Assembly: GCF_039543825.1 (NCBI RefSeq)
Contig: NZ_BAABKM010000002.1
Location: 1,954,133-2,018,132 of the forward strand
DNA length: 64,000 nt
Direction: 5' to 3'
Source: Nocardioides conyzicola
GTDB lineage: Bacteria; Actinomycetota; Actinomycetes; Propionibacteriales; Nocardioidaceae
This document shows, piece by piece, positions 30,401 to 40,798 of this stretch (its first letter is position 1; the number at the start of each line of letters is the position of its first letter). The position numbers were made by a program, and so were the translations under genes. The notes under the pieces are model-generated. The model was not told where the DNA came from. It ran no database searches and worked only from the letters and a program-made list of their open reading frames with translations.

Positions 30401-33018
30401 GGTGGCTCCGGTCCTGGCGGCTGCCCCTGCGGCTCGCCAGGCGTGAGGCCGCGCGCGCCCGAGGCCGCAGCATCCTCGTCCTCGTCATGATCGCCCTCCC
30501 GGTGCTCGCCGTGACGGCTGCGGACGTCGTCATCCAGACGTCCGACGTCTCGACCGTCGAGGGGCTGGACCGGCGGATCGGCGCCGCCGACGCGCTGGTC
30601 ACCTACCAGCAGGGCAGCGGCGAGGTCTTCCAGGACGTCGACCCGGTCCACTCGACGTCCATGGGCGCCGAGGAGCAGGAGCCGCTGCCCGACCTCGCCG
30701 CCGTCGAGCGCGCGCTCGGCCCCGGCACCACCGGCATCACCTGGGGTGAGGGCACCGTCGGGGTCGAGACCGCGAAGGGCGTGGCCGACACCGACGTGAG
30801 CGAGGTCGACCTGCGCGACCCGCTCGCCGACGGGATCTTCGACGTCACCTCCGGGCGCCCCGCGGCGGCACCCGACGAGATCGTGGTCAACCACGACCTC
30901 GCCGACCGCGGCTTCGCGCTCGGCGACGACCTGACCGTCCGCGACGGCACGACCTACACGGTGGTCGGCATCGGCGACGACACGACGGATCGCGGCTACC
31001 CGAAGGCCGTCGGGCTGCCGGGAGCGTTCGGCATCGCGAAGGACGGTCTCGACGCGGGCTTCCTCGTCGGCGGCGGACCGGTCAGCTGGGAGCAGGTCCG
31101 CGCGCTCAACGTCGGTGGTGGCCTGGTGCTCTCGCGCGCCGTCGTGCTCGACCCGCCGCCGCGCTCCGAGGTCCCGGACCAGGTCAAGATGTTCAGCGGC
31201 GGCACCGACTCGGCCACGATCGCGGTCATCGTGCTGATCGTCGTGATGGCGCTGATCGAGGTGGTGCTGCTCGCCGGGCCGGCGTTCGCCGTCGGCGCCC
31301 GCCGCCAGTCGCGCTCGCTCGCCCTGATGGCCGCGACCGGGGGTACGCCGCGCCAGGCCCGGCGCGTGGTGCTGGCCAGCGGCGTCGTGCTCGGCGGTCT
31401 CGGTGCGGTGCTCGGCGTGGTGCTCGGACTCGTGGTCGGGTGGCTGGTGCTGCCGATCGTCCAGCGCTTCTCGGACGCCTGGCTCGGTCCCTTCGACGTC
31501 CCGTGGCCGCACCTGGTCGGCATCGCCGGCTTCGGGCTGCTGAGCGCGTTGCTCGCGGCCGTCGTGCCGGCCTGGATCGCGTCGCGCCAGGACGTCGTGG
31601 CCGTGCTGGCGGGCCGCCGTGGCGACCGCCGCCCGTCGCTGCGCTCGCCGATCCTCGGCACGGTCCTGCTGGGTGTCGGGGTCGGGGGCGCCGTGCTCGG
31701 CGCCAAGGGGTTCGGCGAGTTCTTCATCGCCGGGGCCGCGATCCTGGCGGTGCTCGGCATGATCCTGCTCGTCCCCGTCGTGCTCGTGGCGGTGGCCCGG
31801 CTCGCGCGCCGCTTCCCGCTGACGCTGCGCTACGCCGTACGCGACGCGGCCCGGCACCGGTCGCGCACCGTGCCGGCGGTGGCCGCCGTCGCCGCGACCG
31901 TCGCGGGCGTCGTCGCCCTGGGGATCGGGGTCACCAGCGACGAGGCAGCGAACGCCGGCACCTACACCAGGTCCCTCCCGACGGGGACGGGAGCCGTGAC
32001 CGAGTACTCCGCGACCGCCGAGCAGTGGGACCGCCTGCGGGCCGCCGTCGTCCGGGAGCTGCCGGGTGCGACCGTCACCCCGATCCACGGCGTGCTGGAA
32101 GGAGGGGACGCGTCCGAGCCGTCCTACTACGTCGACACCCTCCTGCCGGGGAGCACGGCCGATGCCCGCTTCCTCGACAACACGGGGTCGGCGCTCGGCT
32201 CGTCGACCCTGGTCAGCGACGACGGCCTGCCGGACGTGCTGGACGTGCCGTCGTCCTCGCGGGAGCCCGCCGTCGCGATGCTCAGGGCGGGGGGTGCCGT
32301 GGTCTTCACCGACCGGGGCGTCGACACCGAGCGGGTCGAGCTGGTCGCCCACCGGTGGAACCCGGACGGGACGCACGAGAGGGTGACCCGCGCGACGGTG
32401 CCGGCGCTCGTCGTGCCGATCGCCCACAACCAGGCGGGGCCGGGCGTCGTCATGCCGAGGGCGGCGGCGAAGCGGCTCCAGGTGCCGGTCGGCACCGTGG
32501 GCCAGGCCGTCACCGGGATCGACATCAGCGACCGGCAGGAGACCGACCTCGGCGAGGTGCTGACCGGGATCGACGAGAACGCGTCGATCTACGTCGAGCG
32601 CGGCTACCAGGCCGACGACGAGACCGTGATCATCCAGCTGGTGCTGGCCGCGCTGGGTGCCGTGCTGATGCTCGGCGGCACCCTGACAGCGACCTTCCTG
32701 GCGCTCTCGGACGCCCGCGCCGACCTGGCCACGCTCTCCGCCGTGGGGGCGGCCCCGCGGACGCGCCGGGGGGTGGCGGCGGCGTACGCCCTGGTGGTGG
32801 GGCTGGTCGGCGCGGCCCTCGGCGCGGTGGTCGGGTTCATCCCCGGCGTCGCGATCAGCTACCCGCTCACCAACGGCTACGGAGACGTCGACGCGCACTA
32901 CCTCGACATCCCGTGGCTGCTGGTCCTCGGGCTCGTCGTCGGGCTGCCGCTCCTCACTGCGCTGATCGTCGGCGTGACCGCACGGTCGCGGCTGCCGTTG
33001 GTCGCCCGCCTCGACTGA
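30397..33018 (+). CDS. FtsX-like ABC transporter permease
   Basis: 873 residues, large for the family, with an internally duplicated layout. There is an N-terminal membrane helix (SILVLVMIALPVLAVTAADV), a first extracytoplasmic MacB-PCD-like domain, then membrane helices around 265-420 including the FtsX core (IASRQDVVAVLAGRRGDRR). A second extracytoplasmic domain follows (about 500-740), and finally a C-terminal FtsX set (LVLAALGAVLMLGGTLTATF to the end). Such permeases move lipids, peptides or drugs from the outer leaflet using mechanical transmission. It is the last gene of the PadR-controlled operon. Substrate unknown; drug or antimicrobial-peptide resistance is one possibility. Confidence 0.9.
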   Translation: MRWLRSWRLPLRLARREAARARGRSILVLVMIALPVLAVTAADVVIQTSDVSTVEGLDRRIGAADALVTYQQGSGEVFQDVDPVHSTSMGAEEQEPLPDLAAVERALGPGTTGITWGEGTVGVETAKGVADTDVSEVDLRDPLADGIFDVTSGRPAAAPDEIVVNHDLADRGFALGDDLTVRDGTTYTVVGIGDDTTDRGYPKAVGLPGAFGIAKDGLDAGFLVGGGPVSWEQVRALNVGGGLVLSRAVVLDPPPRSEVPDQVKMFSGGTDSATIAVIVLIVVMALIEVVLLAGPAFAVGARRQSRSLALMAATGGTPRQARRVVLASGVVLGGLGAVLGVVLGLVVGWLVLPIVQRFSDAWLGPFDVPWPHLVGIAGFGLLSALLAAVVPAWIASRQDVVAVLAGRRGDRRPSLRSPILGTVLLGVGVGGAVLGAKGFGEFFIAGAAILAVLGMILLVPVVLVAVARLARRFPLTLRYAVRDAARHRSRTVPAVAAVAATVAGVVALGIGVTSDEAANAGTYTRSLPTGTGAVTEYSATAEQWDRLRAAVVRELPGATVTPIHGVLEGGDASEPSYYVDTLLPGSTADARFLDNTGSALGSSTLVSDDGLPDVLDVPSSSREPAVAMLRAGGAVVFTDRGVDTERVELVAHRWNPDGTHERVTRATVPALVVPIAHNQAGPGVVMPRAAAKRLQVPVGTVGQAVTGIDISDRQETDLGEVLTGIDENASIYVERGYQADDETVIIQLVLAALGAVLMLGGTLTATFLALSDARADLATLSAVGAAPRTRRGVAAAYALVVGLVGAALGAVVGFIPGVAISYPLTNGYGDVDAHYLDIPWLLVLGLVVGLPLLTALIVGVTARSRLPLVARLD

Positions 33019-33031
33019 CCCACCGCCCCAC

Positions 33032-33059
33032 CAAACAAAAAGTCAGGCTTGACTGTTTG
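33032..33059. promoter_or_regulatory. candidate TetR operator/promoter of the AtuA operon
   Basis: A compound dyad: CAAACA (33032-33037) with TGTTTG (33054-33059), and inside it AGTCA (33041-33045) with TGACT (33050-33054). The right half contains the hexamer TTGACT, a possible -35 box, so the regulator would block RNA polymerase. It lies 25 bp before the GTG of the adjacent tetR gene, the expected place for autoregulation. Confidence 0.6.
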
Positions 33060-33083
33060 TTGGTGGGGCGGCAGGCTGGCCCG

Positions 33084-33692
33084 GTGACGACGGCAGCGGG
33101 AGCGACGCGGGTGCCCCAGGAGGAGCGCACCCGGGTGATGCGGGCCCGGCTGCTGGAGGCGACGGTGGACTGCCTGGTGGAGCGGGGCTTCGCCGGCACG
33201 TCGACGACGCTGGTCTCGGAGCGGGCCGGGGTCAGCCGGGGAGCGCAGCTGCACCACTTCCCGACCAAGAACGACCTCGTCGTCGCCGCCGTCGAGCACC
33301 TCACCGAGAAGCGCGGCGCCGAGCTGGCGGCCGCGGCTGCGGCGCTGCCCGACGGCCCCCGGCACACCCGCGCGGTGATGCAGATGCTCGGCGACCACTT
33401 CGCCTCGCCGGTCTTCAACGCCGCGCTGGAGCTCTGGGTCGCGGCCCGCACCGACGCCCAGCTGCTCGCCGCCGTCGGACCGCTCGAGCAGCGGGTCGGT
33501 CGGGAGACGCACCGGCTGACCGTCGAGCTGCTCGGCGCCGACGAGTCGGTTCCCGGCGTACGCGAGCTCGTGCAGGCCACCCTCGACCTGGTCCGCGGGC
33601 TGGGCCTGGCCAACACGATCACCGACGACGCCCACCGTCGCGGCCGGATCCTCGACCGCTGGGCCGACGTACTGGACAAGGAGCTCGCATGA
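33084..33692 (+). CDS. TetR-family regulator of the AtuA/acyl-CoA carboxylase operon
   Basis: 202 residues from GTG 33084. The DNA-binding helix-turn-helix is TTLVSERAGVSRGAQLHHFP (about 42-61), preceded by LLEATVDCLVERGFAGTS. The C-terminal domain is a generic TetR ligand pocket. It heads a seven-gene operon whose members overlap or nearly overlap one another, and a dyad with a TTGACT hexamer lies directly upstream, so it probably represses the operon until a branched acyl-CoA intermediate binds (inference). The frame is open far upstream into the FtsX gene, but the helix-turn-helix begins shortly after this GTG. Its stop codon lies in the left direct repeat of the inserted palindrome. Confidence 0.88.
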   Translation: MTTAAGATRVPQEERTRVMRARLLEATVDCLVERGFAGTSTTLVSERAGVSRGAQLHHFPTKNDLVVAAVEHLTEKRGAELAAAAAALPDGPRHTRAVMQMLGDHFASPVFNAALELWVAARTDAQLLAAVGPLEQRVGRETHRLTVELLGADESVPGVRELVQATLDLVRGLGLANTITDDAHRRGRILDRWADVLDKELA

Positions 33693-33765
33693 GCACCCCA
33701 CGAAACTGCGGGTCTCCCCCGCTTCGCTCCTCCGACCCACACTTTCGAGGGGACCCCGCATGAGC
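33686..33765. repeat. palindromic element bounded by 9-bp direct repeats, inserted at a coupled start codon
   Basis: CGCATGAGC occurs at 33686-33694 and again at 33757-33765, 71 bp apart. Between them lies an imperfect palindrome: arms 33696-33714 and 33734-33752 pair in 16 of 19 positions. The left copy contains the tetR stop within ATGAGC; the right copy contains the true start of the next gene, also ATGAGC. The simplest reading is that a small palindromic element duplicated a 9-bp target at an ATGA junction. It looks like a dispersed, MITE-like repeat, but it encodes no transposase. Confidence 0.7.
33689..33763 (+). CDS. 24-codon open frame across the palindromic element (uncertain)
   Basis: ATG 33689 overlaps the tetR stop as ATGA. 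The frame runs 24 codons (begins MSTPRNCGSPPLRSS) to a TGA that overlaps the next ATG, again as ATGA. The inserted element therefore keeps translational coupling between tetR and the TIGR03084 gene through a short translated bridge. The peptide has no recognisable domain and is the translation of the repeat itself, so it probably has no function of its own. Ribosome passage through it, rather than the peptide, may matter. Confidence 0.3.
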   Translation: MSTPRNCGSPPLRSSDPHFRGDPA

Positions 33766-34545
33766 CTGCTCGACGACCTGCTCGACGACCTCAAGGCCGA
33801 GGGCGACAGGCTCTGGAGCACCGTCTCCGGCCTCGACGCGGACGGCTGGCAGACGCCCACGCCCGCGGCGGGCTGGACGGTCGCGACGACCGTGGCCCAC
33901 CTGCTCTGGACCGACGAGGTCGCCGTCGTCGCCGCGACCGACAAGGACGCGTGGGACGCGATCGTGCTCGAGGGCATGGCCGACCCGACCGGGTACGTCG
34001 ACCAGCAGGCGATCGAGGTCGCCCGGCTCTCTCCCGCGGCCCTGCTCGCCAGGTGGGGCAAGGCGCGCGAGGCACTGCCGGCCGCGCTCCGGGACTTCCC
34101 GACCGGGCAGAGGATGCCGTGGTTCGGGCCGCCGATGTCGCCCGCGTCGATGGCGACCGCACGGTTCATGGAGACCTGGGCGCACAGCCTCGACGTGTAC
34201 GACGCGCTCGGCGTCGAGCCCGAGAGGAGCGACCGGATCCGGCATGTCGCGCACCTCGGCGTACGCACCCGCGACTTCGCCTACTCGGTGCACGGTCTGC
34301 CGGCGCCGGGCGAGGAGTTCCGGATCGACCTGGTCTCGCCGTCCGAGGAGCAGTGGAGCTGGGGTCCGGAGGACGCCGCGCAGACGGTGACCGGGTCGGC
34401 GTGGGACTTCTGCCTGCTGGTCACCCAGCGGGTGCACCGCGACGACACCGACCTGGTGGCGACGGGGGCCGACGCCGAGCAGTGGCTGACGATCGCGCAG
34501 GCCTTCGCGGGTCCGGCCGGCGAGGGGCGCGCTCCCCGTGGCTGA
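33760..34545 (+). CDS. TIGR03084-family metal-binding protein (DinB/mycothiol isomerase fold)
   Basis: 261 residues. The helical N-terminal domain has PTPAAGWTVATTVAHLLWTD with the metal-ligand His near residue 47, and a later ETWAHSLDVYDALG motif. A C-terminal domain (about 180-261) follows. TIGR03084 proteins are found in actinobacteria beside AtuA, acyl-CoA dehydrogenase and carboxylase genes, exactly as here, but no reaction has been assigned. Mycothiol-dependent chemistry on an acyl-CoA-derived compound is a reasonable guess. The start is ATG 33760; the stop lies 8 bp inside the next gene. Confidence 0.88.
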   Translation: MSLLDDLLDDLKAEGDRLWSTVSGLDADGWQTPTPAAGWTVATTVAHLLWTDEVAVVAATDKDAWDAIVLEGMADPTGYVDQQAIEVARLSPAALLARWGKAREALPAALRDFPTGQRMPWFGPPMSPASMATARFMETWAHSLDVYDALGVEPERSDRIRHVAHLGVRTRDFAYSVHGLPAPGEEFRIDLVSPSEEQWSWGPEDAAQTVTGSAWDFCLLVTQRVHRDDTDLVATGADAEQWLTIAQAFAGPAGEGRAPRG

Positions 34546-36243
34546 CGCGATGCGCATCGGCAACTGCTCCGGCTTCTACGGCGACCGGCTGGCCGCGATG
34601 CGGCAGATGCTGGAGGGCGGCCAGCTGGACGTCCTCACCGGCGACTACCTGGCCGAGCTGACCATGCTGATCCTCGGCAAGGACACCATGAAGGACCCGT
34701 CGCTGGGCTACGCCAAGACCTTCGTCCGTCAGCTCGAGGACTCGCTCGGGCTCGCGCTCGAGCGGGGCGTGCGGATCGTCAGCAACGCCGGCGGCCTCAA
34801 CCCCGCCGGGCTCGCCGACCGGCTGCGCGAGGTCGCACACGGGCTCGGGCTGGATCCCGCGATCGCGCACGTCGAGGGCGACGACGTACGCGCGCTGGAC
34901 CTGCGTCCCGGTGCGCTGACCGCCAACGCCTACCTCGGCGGCTTCGGCATCGCCGCAGCCCTCACCGCCGGCGCCGACGTGGTCGTCACCGGCCGCGTGA
35001 CGGACGCGAGCCTGGTCGTCGGACCAGCGGTCGCGCACCACGGCTGGACGCCGACGTCGTACGACGAGCTGGCGGGCGCCGTCGTCGCGGGGCACGTGCT
35101 CGAGTGCGGCACCCAGGCCACCGGCGGCAACTTCTCCGGCTTCAAGACGCTGCCCCATGACGGCACGCCGCTCGGCTTCCCGCTCGCGGAGATCGCCGCC
35201 GACGGCTCGTGCGTCGTCACCAAGCACGACGCCACCGGCGGCGCGGTCACGGTCGACACCGTCACGGCCCAGCTGCTCTACGAGATCCAGTCGACCCGCT
35301 ACCTCAACCCCGACGTGACGACGCTGCTCGACACCGTCGAGCTGCACGAGGTCGGCCGCGACCGGGTCTCGGTCTCGGGGGTGCGTGGCGAGGCGCCGCC
35401 GGAGCGGCTCAAGGTCTGCGTCAACGAGCTCGGCGGCTTCCGCAACACGGTCGAGCTCGTGCTCACCGGCCTCGACATCGACGCGAAGGCCGACTGGGTG
35501 CGCGAGCAGCTCACCCCGGCGCTCACCGCGAGCGAGGTCAGCTGGACCCGGACCGCGCTCCCCCCGGTCGACGCCGACACCGAGGAGGGTGCGTCCTGCC
35601 TGCTGCGGTGCACGGTCAAGGACGCCTCGCCCGACCCGGTCGGTCGCGCGTTCACCAGCGCGGCGGTCGAGCTCGCGCTGGCGTCGTACCCCGGCTTCAC
35701 GATGACCGCGCCGCCCGCGCAGCCGACGCCGTACGGCATCTACCGGGCGGAGTACGTCGACCGCGCGGCCGTCACCCACACCGTCGTGCACGCCGACGGC
35801 CGGCGCGAGGTAGTCGCGGACCCGACCGAGTTCAGCACCGCCGACGACCGGGACAGCCTGCGGCCGTCGCCCTTCCCGGCGCCGATCGACTCGCTCACCC
35901 GGCGCGCGCCGCTCGGCTCCTTCGTGCACGCGCGCTCCGGCGACAAGGGCGGCGACGCCAACCTCGGCCTGTGGGTGGTGCACGACGGCTCGGACAAGTA
36001 CGAGGCCCGGGTCACCTGGCTGACCAAGCTGATCACGCCGCGCAAGGTGCGCGAGCTGCTGCCCGAGGCCGCCGACCTCGACGTCGAGGTGCACGTGCTG
36101 CCCAACCTGGGTGGCGTCAACGTGCTCATCCGTGGCCTGCTCGGCGACGGCGTGGCCGCGTCGACACGCTTCGACCCGCAGGCCAAGGGGCTCGGCGAGT
36201 GGATGCGCTCGCGGGTCGTGCACGTCCAGGAAGGCCTGATCTG

Positions 36244-36244
<1 letters not shown>
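34538..36244 (+). CDS. atuA: AtuA-family protein (DUF1446, acyclic terpene utilisation)
   Basis: 568 residues. The large N-terminal DUF1446 domain begins MRIGNCSGFYGDRLAAMRQM and includes GRVTDASLVVGPAVAHHGW and HVLECGTQATGGNFSGF. The C-terminal part (about 460-568) contains the AtuA-like motif VHARSGDKGGDANLGLWV. AtuA is essential for growth of Pseudomonas on citronellol and geraniol, but its catalytic role is unknown. Here it precedes an acyl-CoA dehydrogenase and a biotin-dependent carboxylase, the same partners as AtuD, AtuC and AtuF. GTG 34538 overlaps the upstream gene by 8 bp; ATG 34550 is the alternative. Its stop shares one base with the next ATG. Confidence 0.9.
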
Positions 36245-37358
<1,114 letters not shown>

Positions 37359-37362
<4 letters not shown>

Positions 37363-38927
37363 GCAACCGCGAGGCGATGCTCGAGAAGCTCGCCGCCCTG
37401 GACACCGAGCACGCCAAGGCCGTCGCCGGCGGTGGCGAGCGCTCCGTCGAGCGCCACCACCAGCGCGGCAAGCTGCTGCCCCGTGAGCGGATCGAGCTGC
37501 TCGTCGACGAGGGCTCCGCGTTCCTGGAGCTGTCGCCGCTCGCCGGCTGGGGCTCGGACTTCGCCGTCGGCGCCAGCGTGGTCACCGGCATCGGCGTGAT
37601 CGAGGGCGTCGAGTGCATGATCACCGCCAACGACCCGACCGTGAAAGGCGGCGCCTCCAACCCGTGGACCGTGAAGAAGATCTTCCGGGCCTCGCAGATC
37701 GCCGAGGAGAACGGGCTGCCCACGGTCTCGCTGGTGGAGTCCGGCGGTGCGGACCTGCCGACCCAGAAGGAGATCTTCATCCCGGGCGGCAAGCTCTTCC
37801 GCGACATCACCCGCGCCAGCGCCCGCAAGGAGCCGACGATCGCGCTGGTCTTCGGCAACTCAACCGCCGGCGGCGCCTACGTGCCGGGCATGTCCGACTA
37901 CACCGTGATGGTGCGCAACCAGGCCAAGGTCTTCCTCGGCGGGCCGCCGCTCGTCAAGATGGCGACCGGCGAGGAGTCCGACGACGAGTCCCTCGGCGGC
38001 GCCGAGATGCACGCGCGCACGTCGGGCCTCGCCGACTACCTGGCCGAGGACGAGCACGACGCGATCCGGATCGGCCGGCGGATCGTCGCGCGGCTCAACT
38101 GGCGCAAGGCGACGGCCGCGCCGACGTCGTACGCCCAGCCGGACGAGGACCCGGACGGCCTGCTCGACCTGATCCCGAGCGACCTCAAGGAGCCGTTCGA
38201 CCCGCGCGAGGTGATCCGCCGTATCTGTGACGGCGTGAGCGATACCAATGCTGTCGTCTTCGACGAGTTCAAGCCGCTCTACGGGCCGTCGCTCGTCGTC
38301 GGCTGGGCGCAGCTGCACGGACGCCCGATCGGCATCCTCGCCAACGCGCAGGGCGTGCTCTTCTCGCAGGAGGCGCAGAAGGCCACGCAGTTCGTGCAGC
38401 TCGCCAACCAGACCGACACCCCGCTGCTCTTCCTGCACAACACCACCGGCTACATGGTCGGCAAGGAGTACGAGCAGGGCGGGATCATCAAGCACGGCGC
38501 GATGATGATCAACGCGATCAGCAACTCCACGGTCCCGCACCTGAGCGTAATCATGGGGGCGTCGTACGGCGCCGGCAACTACGGCATGAACGGCCGCGCC
38601 TTCGACCCGCGCTTCCTCTTCACCTGGCCGTCCGCGAAGTCCGCGGTGATGGGCCCGGCGCAGCTCGCCGGCGTGCTCGAGATCGTCGCGCAGCAGTCCG
38701 CGGAGTCCAAGGGCCAGACCTTCGACGCCGAGGGCTTCAAGGGCGTCAAGGAGATCGTCGAGGCCCAGATCGAGGAGCAGTCGATGCCCTACTTCCTGTC
38801 CGGGATGCTGTACGACGACGGGGTGATCGACCCGCGCGACACCCGCACCGTGCTCGGCATCTGCCTCTCGGTCATCGAGACCAAGGCGTACGCCGGCACC
38901 GACCGGTTCGGGGTGTTCCGCGCATGA
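37359..38927 (+). CDS. acyl-CoA carboxylase beta subunit (carboxyltransferase)
   Basis: 522 residues from GTG 37359. Both halves of the carboxyltransferase crotonase-like fold are present: LVESGGADLPTQKE, GNSTAGGAYVPGMSD in the N-half and LHNTTGYMVGKEYEQGGI, MGASYGAGNYGMNGRAFDP in the C-half. The last motif (GAGNYGMxGRA) is characteristic of methylcrotonyl- and geranyl-CoA carboxylases rather than acetyl/propionyl-CoA enzymes. It transfers carboxyl from biotin to an unsaturated acyl-CoA. It is paired with the biotin-carboxylase subunit immediately downstream through an ATGA overlap. Leucine or acyclic terpene catabolism is indicated; the substrate choice cannot be settled by eye. Confidence 0.92.
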
Positions 38928-40798
38928 CGATCCAGCGACTGCTCGTCGCCAACCGGGCCGAGATCGCCTCGCGGGTCTTCCGGACCTGCCGCGCTCTCGG
39001 GATCGAGACCGTGGCGATCCACTCCGATGCCGACGCGCTGCTGCCCTACGTGCGCGAGGCCGACACCGCCGTGCACCTGCCGGGCACCGCACCGGCCGAC
39101 ACCTACCTGCGCGCCGACCTCGTCATCGACGCGGCCCGCCGTACGGGCGCCGACGCGATCCACCCCGGCTACGGGTTCCTGTCCGAGAACGCCGACTTCG
39201 CCCGAGCCGTCATCGACGCCGGCCTGACCTGGGTGGGACCGGCGCCCGCGTCGATCGACGCGATGGGCTCCAAGATCGAGGCCAAGCGGATCATGCGCGA
39301 GGCCGGCGTACCCACGCTGGAGGCGCCCGCCGAGCCCACCGAGGCCGACCTGCCGCTGCTGGTCAAGGCGTCCGCGGGTGGCGGTGGTCGGGGCATGCGG
39401 ATCGTCCGCGCGCTGGCCGATCTGCCGGGCGAGATCGCCCGGGCCGAGGCCGAGGCGCTGTCGGCGTTCGGCGACGGCACCGTCTTCGTCGAGCCGTACG
39501 TCGAGAACGGGCGGCACGTCGAGGTCCAGGTGGTCGGCACGGCCGTCTACGGCGAGCGCGACTGCTCGCTGCAGCGACGTCACCAGAAGGTCGTCGAGGA
39601 GGCGCCGGCTCCCGGGCTCGGCGACGAGGTGCGTGCGGCGCTGCACGACGCGGCCCGCAAGGCCGCCGAGGCGGTCGACTACCAGGGTGCCGGCACCGTC
39701 GAGTTCCTCTACGACCCGGCCACCGAGCGGTTCTTCTTCCTGGAGATGAACACCCGCCTCCAGGTCGAGCACCCGGTCACGGAGCTGGTGCACGGCGTCG
39801 ACCTGGTGGAGCTGCAGCTCGCGGCGGCGGAGGGTCGATCACGGGGCAACGGGACCGACCTGGGCCCCCGCGGCCATGCCATCGAGGTGCGGCTGTACGC
39901 CGAGGACCCGGCGGCCGACTACCAGCCGCAGAGCGGCTCGCTGACGACCTTCGAGATCCCGCTCGAGGGCGGCATCCGCGTGGACGCCGGCTTCGAGAGC
40001 GGCAGCGAGGTGTCGACGCACTACGACGCCATGCTGGCCAAGGTCATCGCCTACGCGCCGACCCGGGAGGCCGCGGCCCGCAAGCTCGCGGGCGTCCTGA
40101 GCCGGGCGAGGATCCACGGGCTGGTCACCAACCGGGACCTGCTGGTGTCGATCCTGCGGGACCAGGCGTTCCTCGCTGGCGACGTCTCGACCGCTTTCCT
40201 GGGTGATTTCGAGACCGGACCTCGTCCCTCCTCGACCAACGGTCCGGCCGTGGCGGCGGCGATCGCGCTGGCCGAGCAGGCCAAGGAGCGCCGTACAGTG
40301 CAGCGCGGCGTCCCCGTCGCCTGGCGCAACGTGACGTCGCAGCCGCAGCGGACGGTCTTCGAGGAGGCGACCGTCGAGTGGCTCGGCGCCTACGTCGTCG
40401 ACGGTCACACGGTCGTCTCGGCGAGCCCGACCGGCGTCACGCTCGAGACCGACGGCGTGCGCACGACGTACGACGTGGCCGTGGTCGGTGACGCGGTCGA
40501 CGTGGACAGCCCGCACGGCCACGTCCGGCTCACCCGGGTGCCCCGGTTCGTCGACCCGGCCGACGCGGTGGCGAGCGGGAGCCTGCTCGCGCCGATGCCG
40601 GGCACCGTCGTCCGGGTCGCCGTCGAGCAGGGACAGACCGTCGCAGCCGGCGAGCTCGTGCTCGTCCTGGAGGCCATGAAGATGCAGCACTCCGTGACCG
40701 CGCCGTACGCCGGCGTCGTCACGGAGGTCAACGTGAATCCCGGTGCGCAGGTCGCCTCCGGAGAAGTACTCGCCGTCGTCGAAGGAGAAGAAGCATGA
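38924..40798 (+). CDS. acyl-CoA carboxylase alpha subunit (biotin carboxylase plus BCCP)
   Basis: 624 residues. The N-terminal biotin-carboxylase domain (IQRLLVANRAEIASRVFRT) is followed by the ATP-grasp (VKASAGGGGRGMRIVR, then FFLEMNTRLQVEHPVTE) and the C-terminal biotin carboxylase region. The BCCP domain at the end has the biotinyl site EAMKMQHSV with Lys586. The enzyme carboxylates biotin with ATP and bicarbonate and hands the group to the beta subunit. It overlaps both neighbours (ATGA). A stretch at about 430-520 between the catalytic and BCCP parts is the usual BT linker. Confidence 0.94.
   Translation: MTIQRLLVANRAEIASRVFRTCRALGIETVAIHSDADALLPYVREADTAVHLPGTAPADTYLRADLVIDAARRTGADAIHPGYGFLSENADFARAVIDAGLTWVGPAPASIDAMGSKIEAKRIMREAGVPTLEAPAEPTEADLPLLVKASAGGGGRGMRIVRALADLPGEIARAEAEALSAFGDGTVFVEPYVENGRHVEVQVVGTAVYGERDCSLQRRHQKVVEEAPAPGLGDEVRAALHDAARKAAEAVDYQGAGTVEFLYDPATERFFFLEMNTRLQVEHPVTELVHGVDLVELQLAAAEGRSRGNGTDLGPRGHAIEVRLYAEDPAADYQPQSGSLTTFEIPLEGGIRVDAGFESGSEVSTHYDAMLAKVIAYAPTREAAARKLAGVLSRARIHGLVTNRDLLVSILRDQAFLAGDVSTAFLGDFETGPRPSSTNGPAVAAAIALAEQAKERRTVQRGVPVAWRNVTSQPQRTVFEEATVEWLGAYVVDGHTVVSASPTGVTLETDGVRTTYDVAVVGDAVDVDSPHGHVRLTRVPRFVDPADAVASGSLLAPMPGTVVRVAVEQGQTVAAGELVLVLEAMKMQHSVTAPYAGVVTEVNVNPGAQVASGEVLAVVEGEEA

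Noticed and set aside
30121..32898. A 925-codon minus-strand open frame opposite the FtsX-type permease.
   Set aside because: Composition is dominated by His/Asp/Arg/Glu and Gly without any domain; the permease on the other strand has membrane helices and FtsX motifs.
33689..33763. A functional small protein bridging tetR and TIGR03084.
   Set aside because: The peptide is just the translation of the palindromic element; listed only as a low-confidence open frame.
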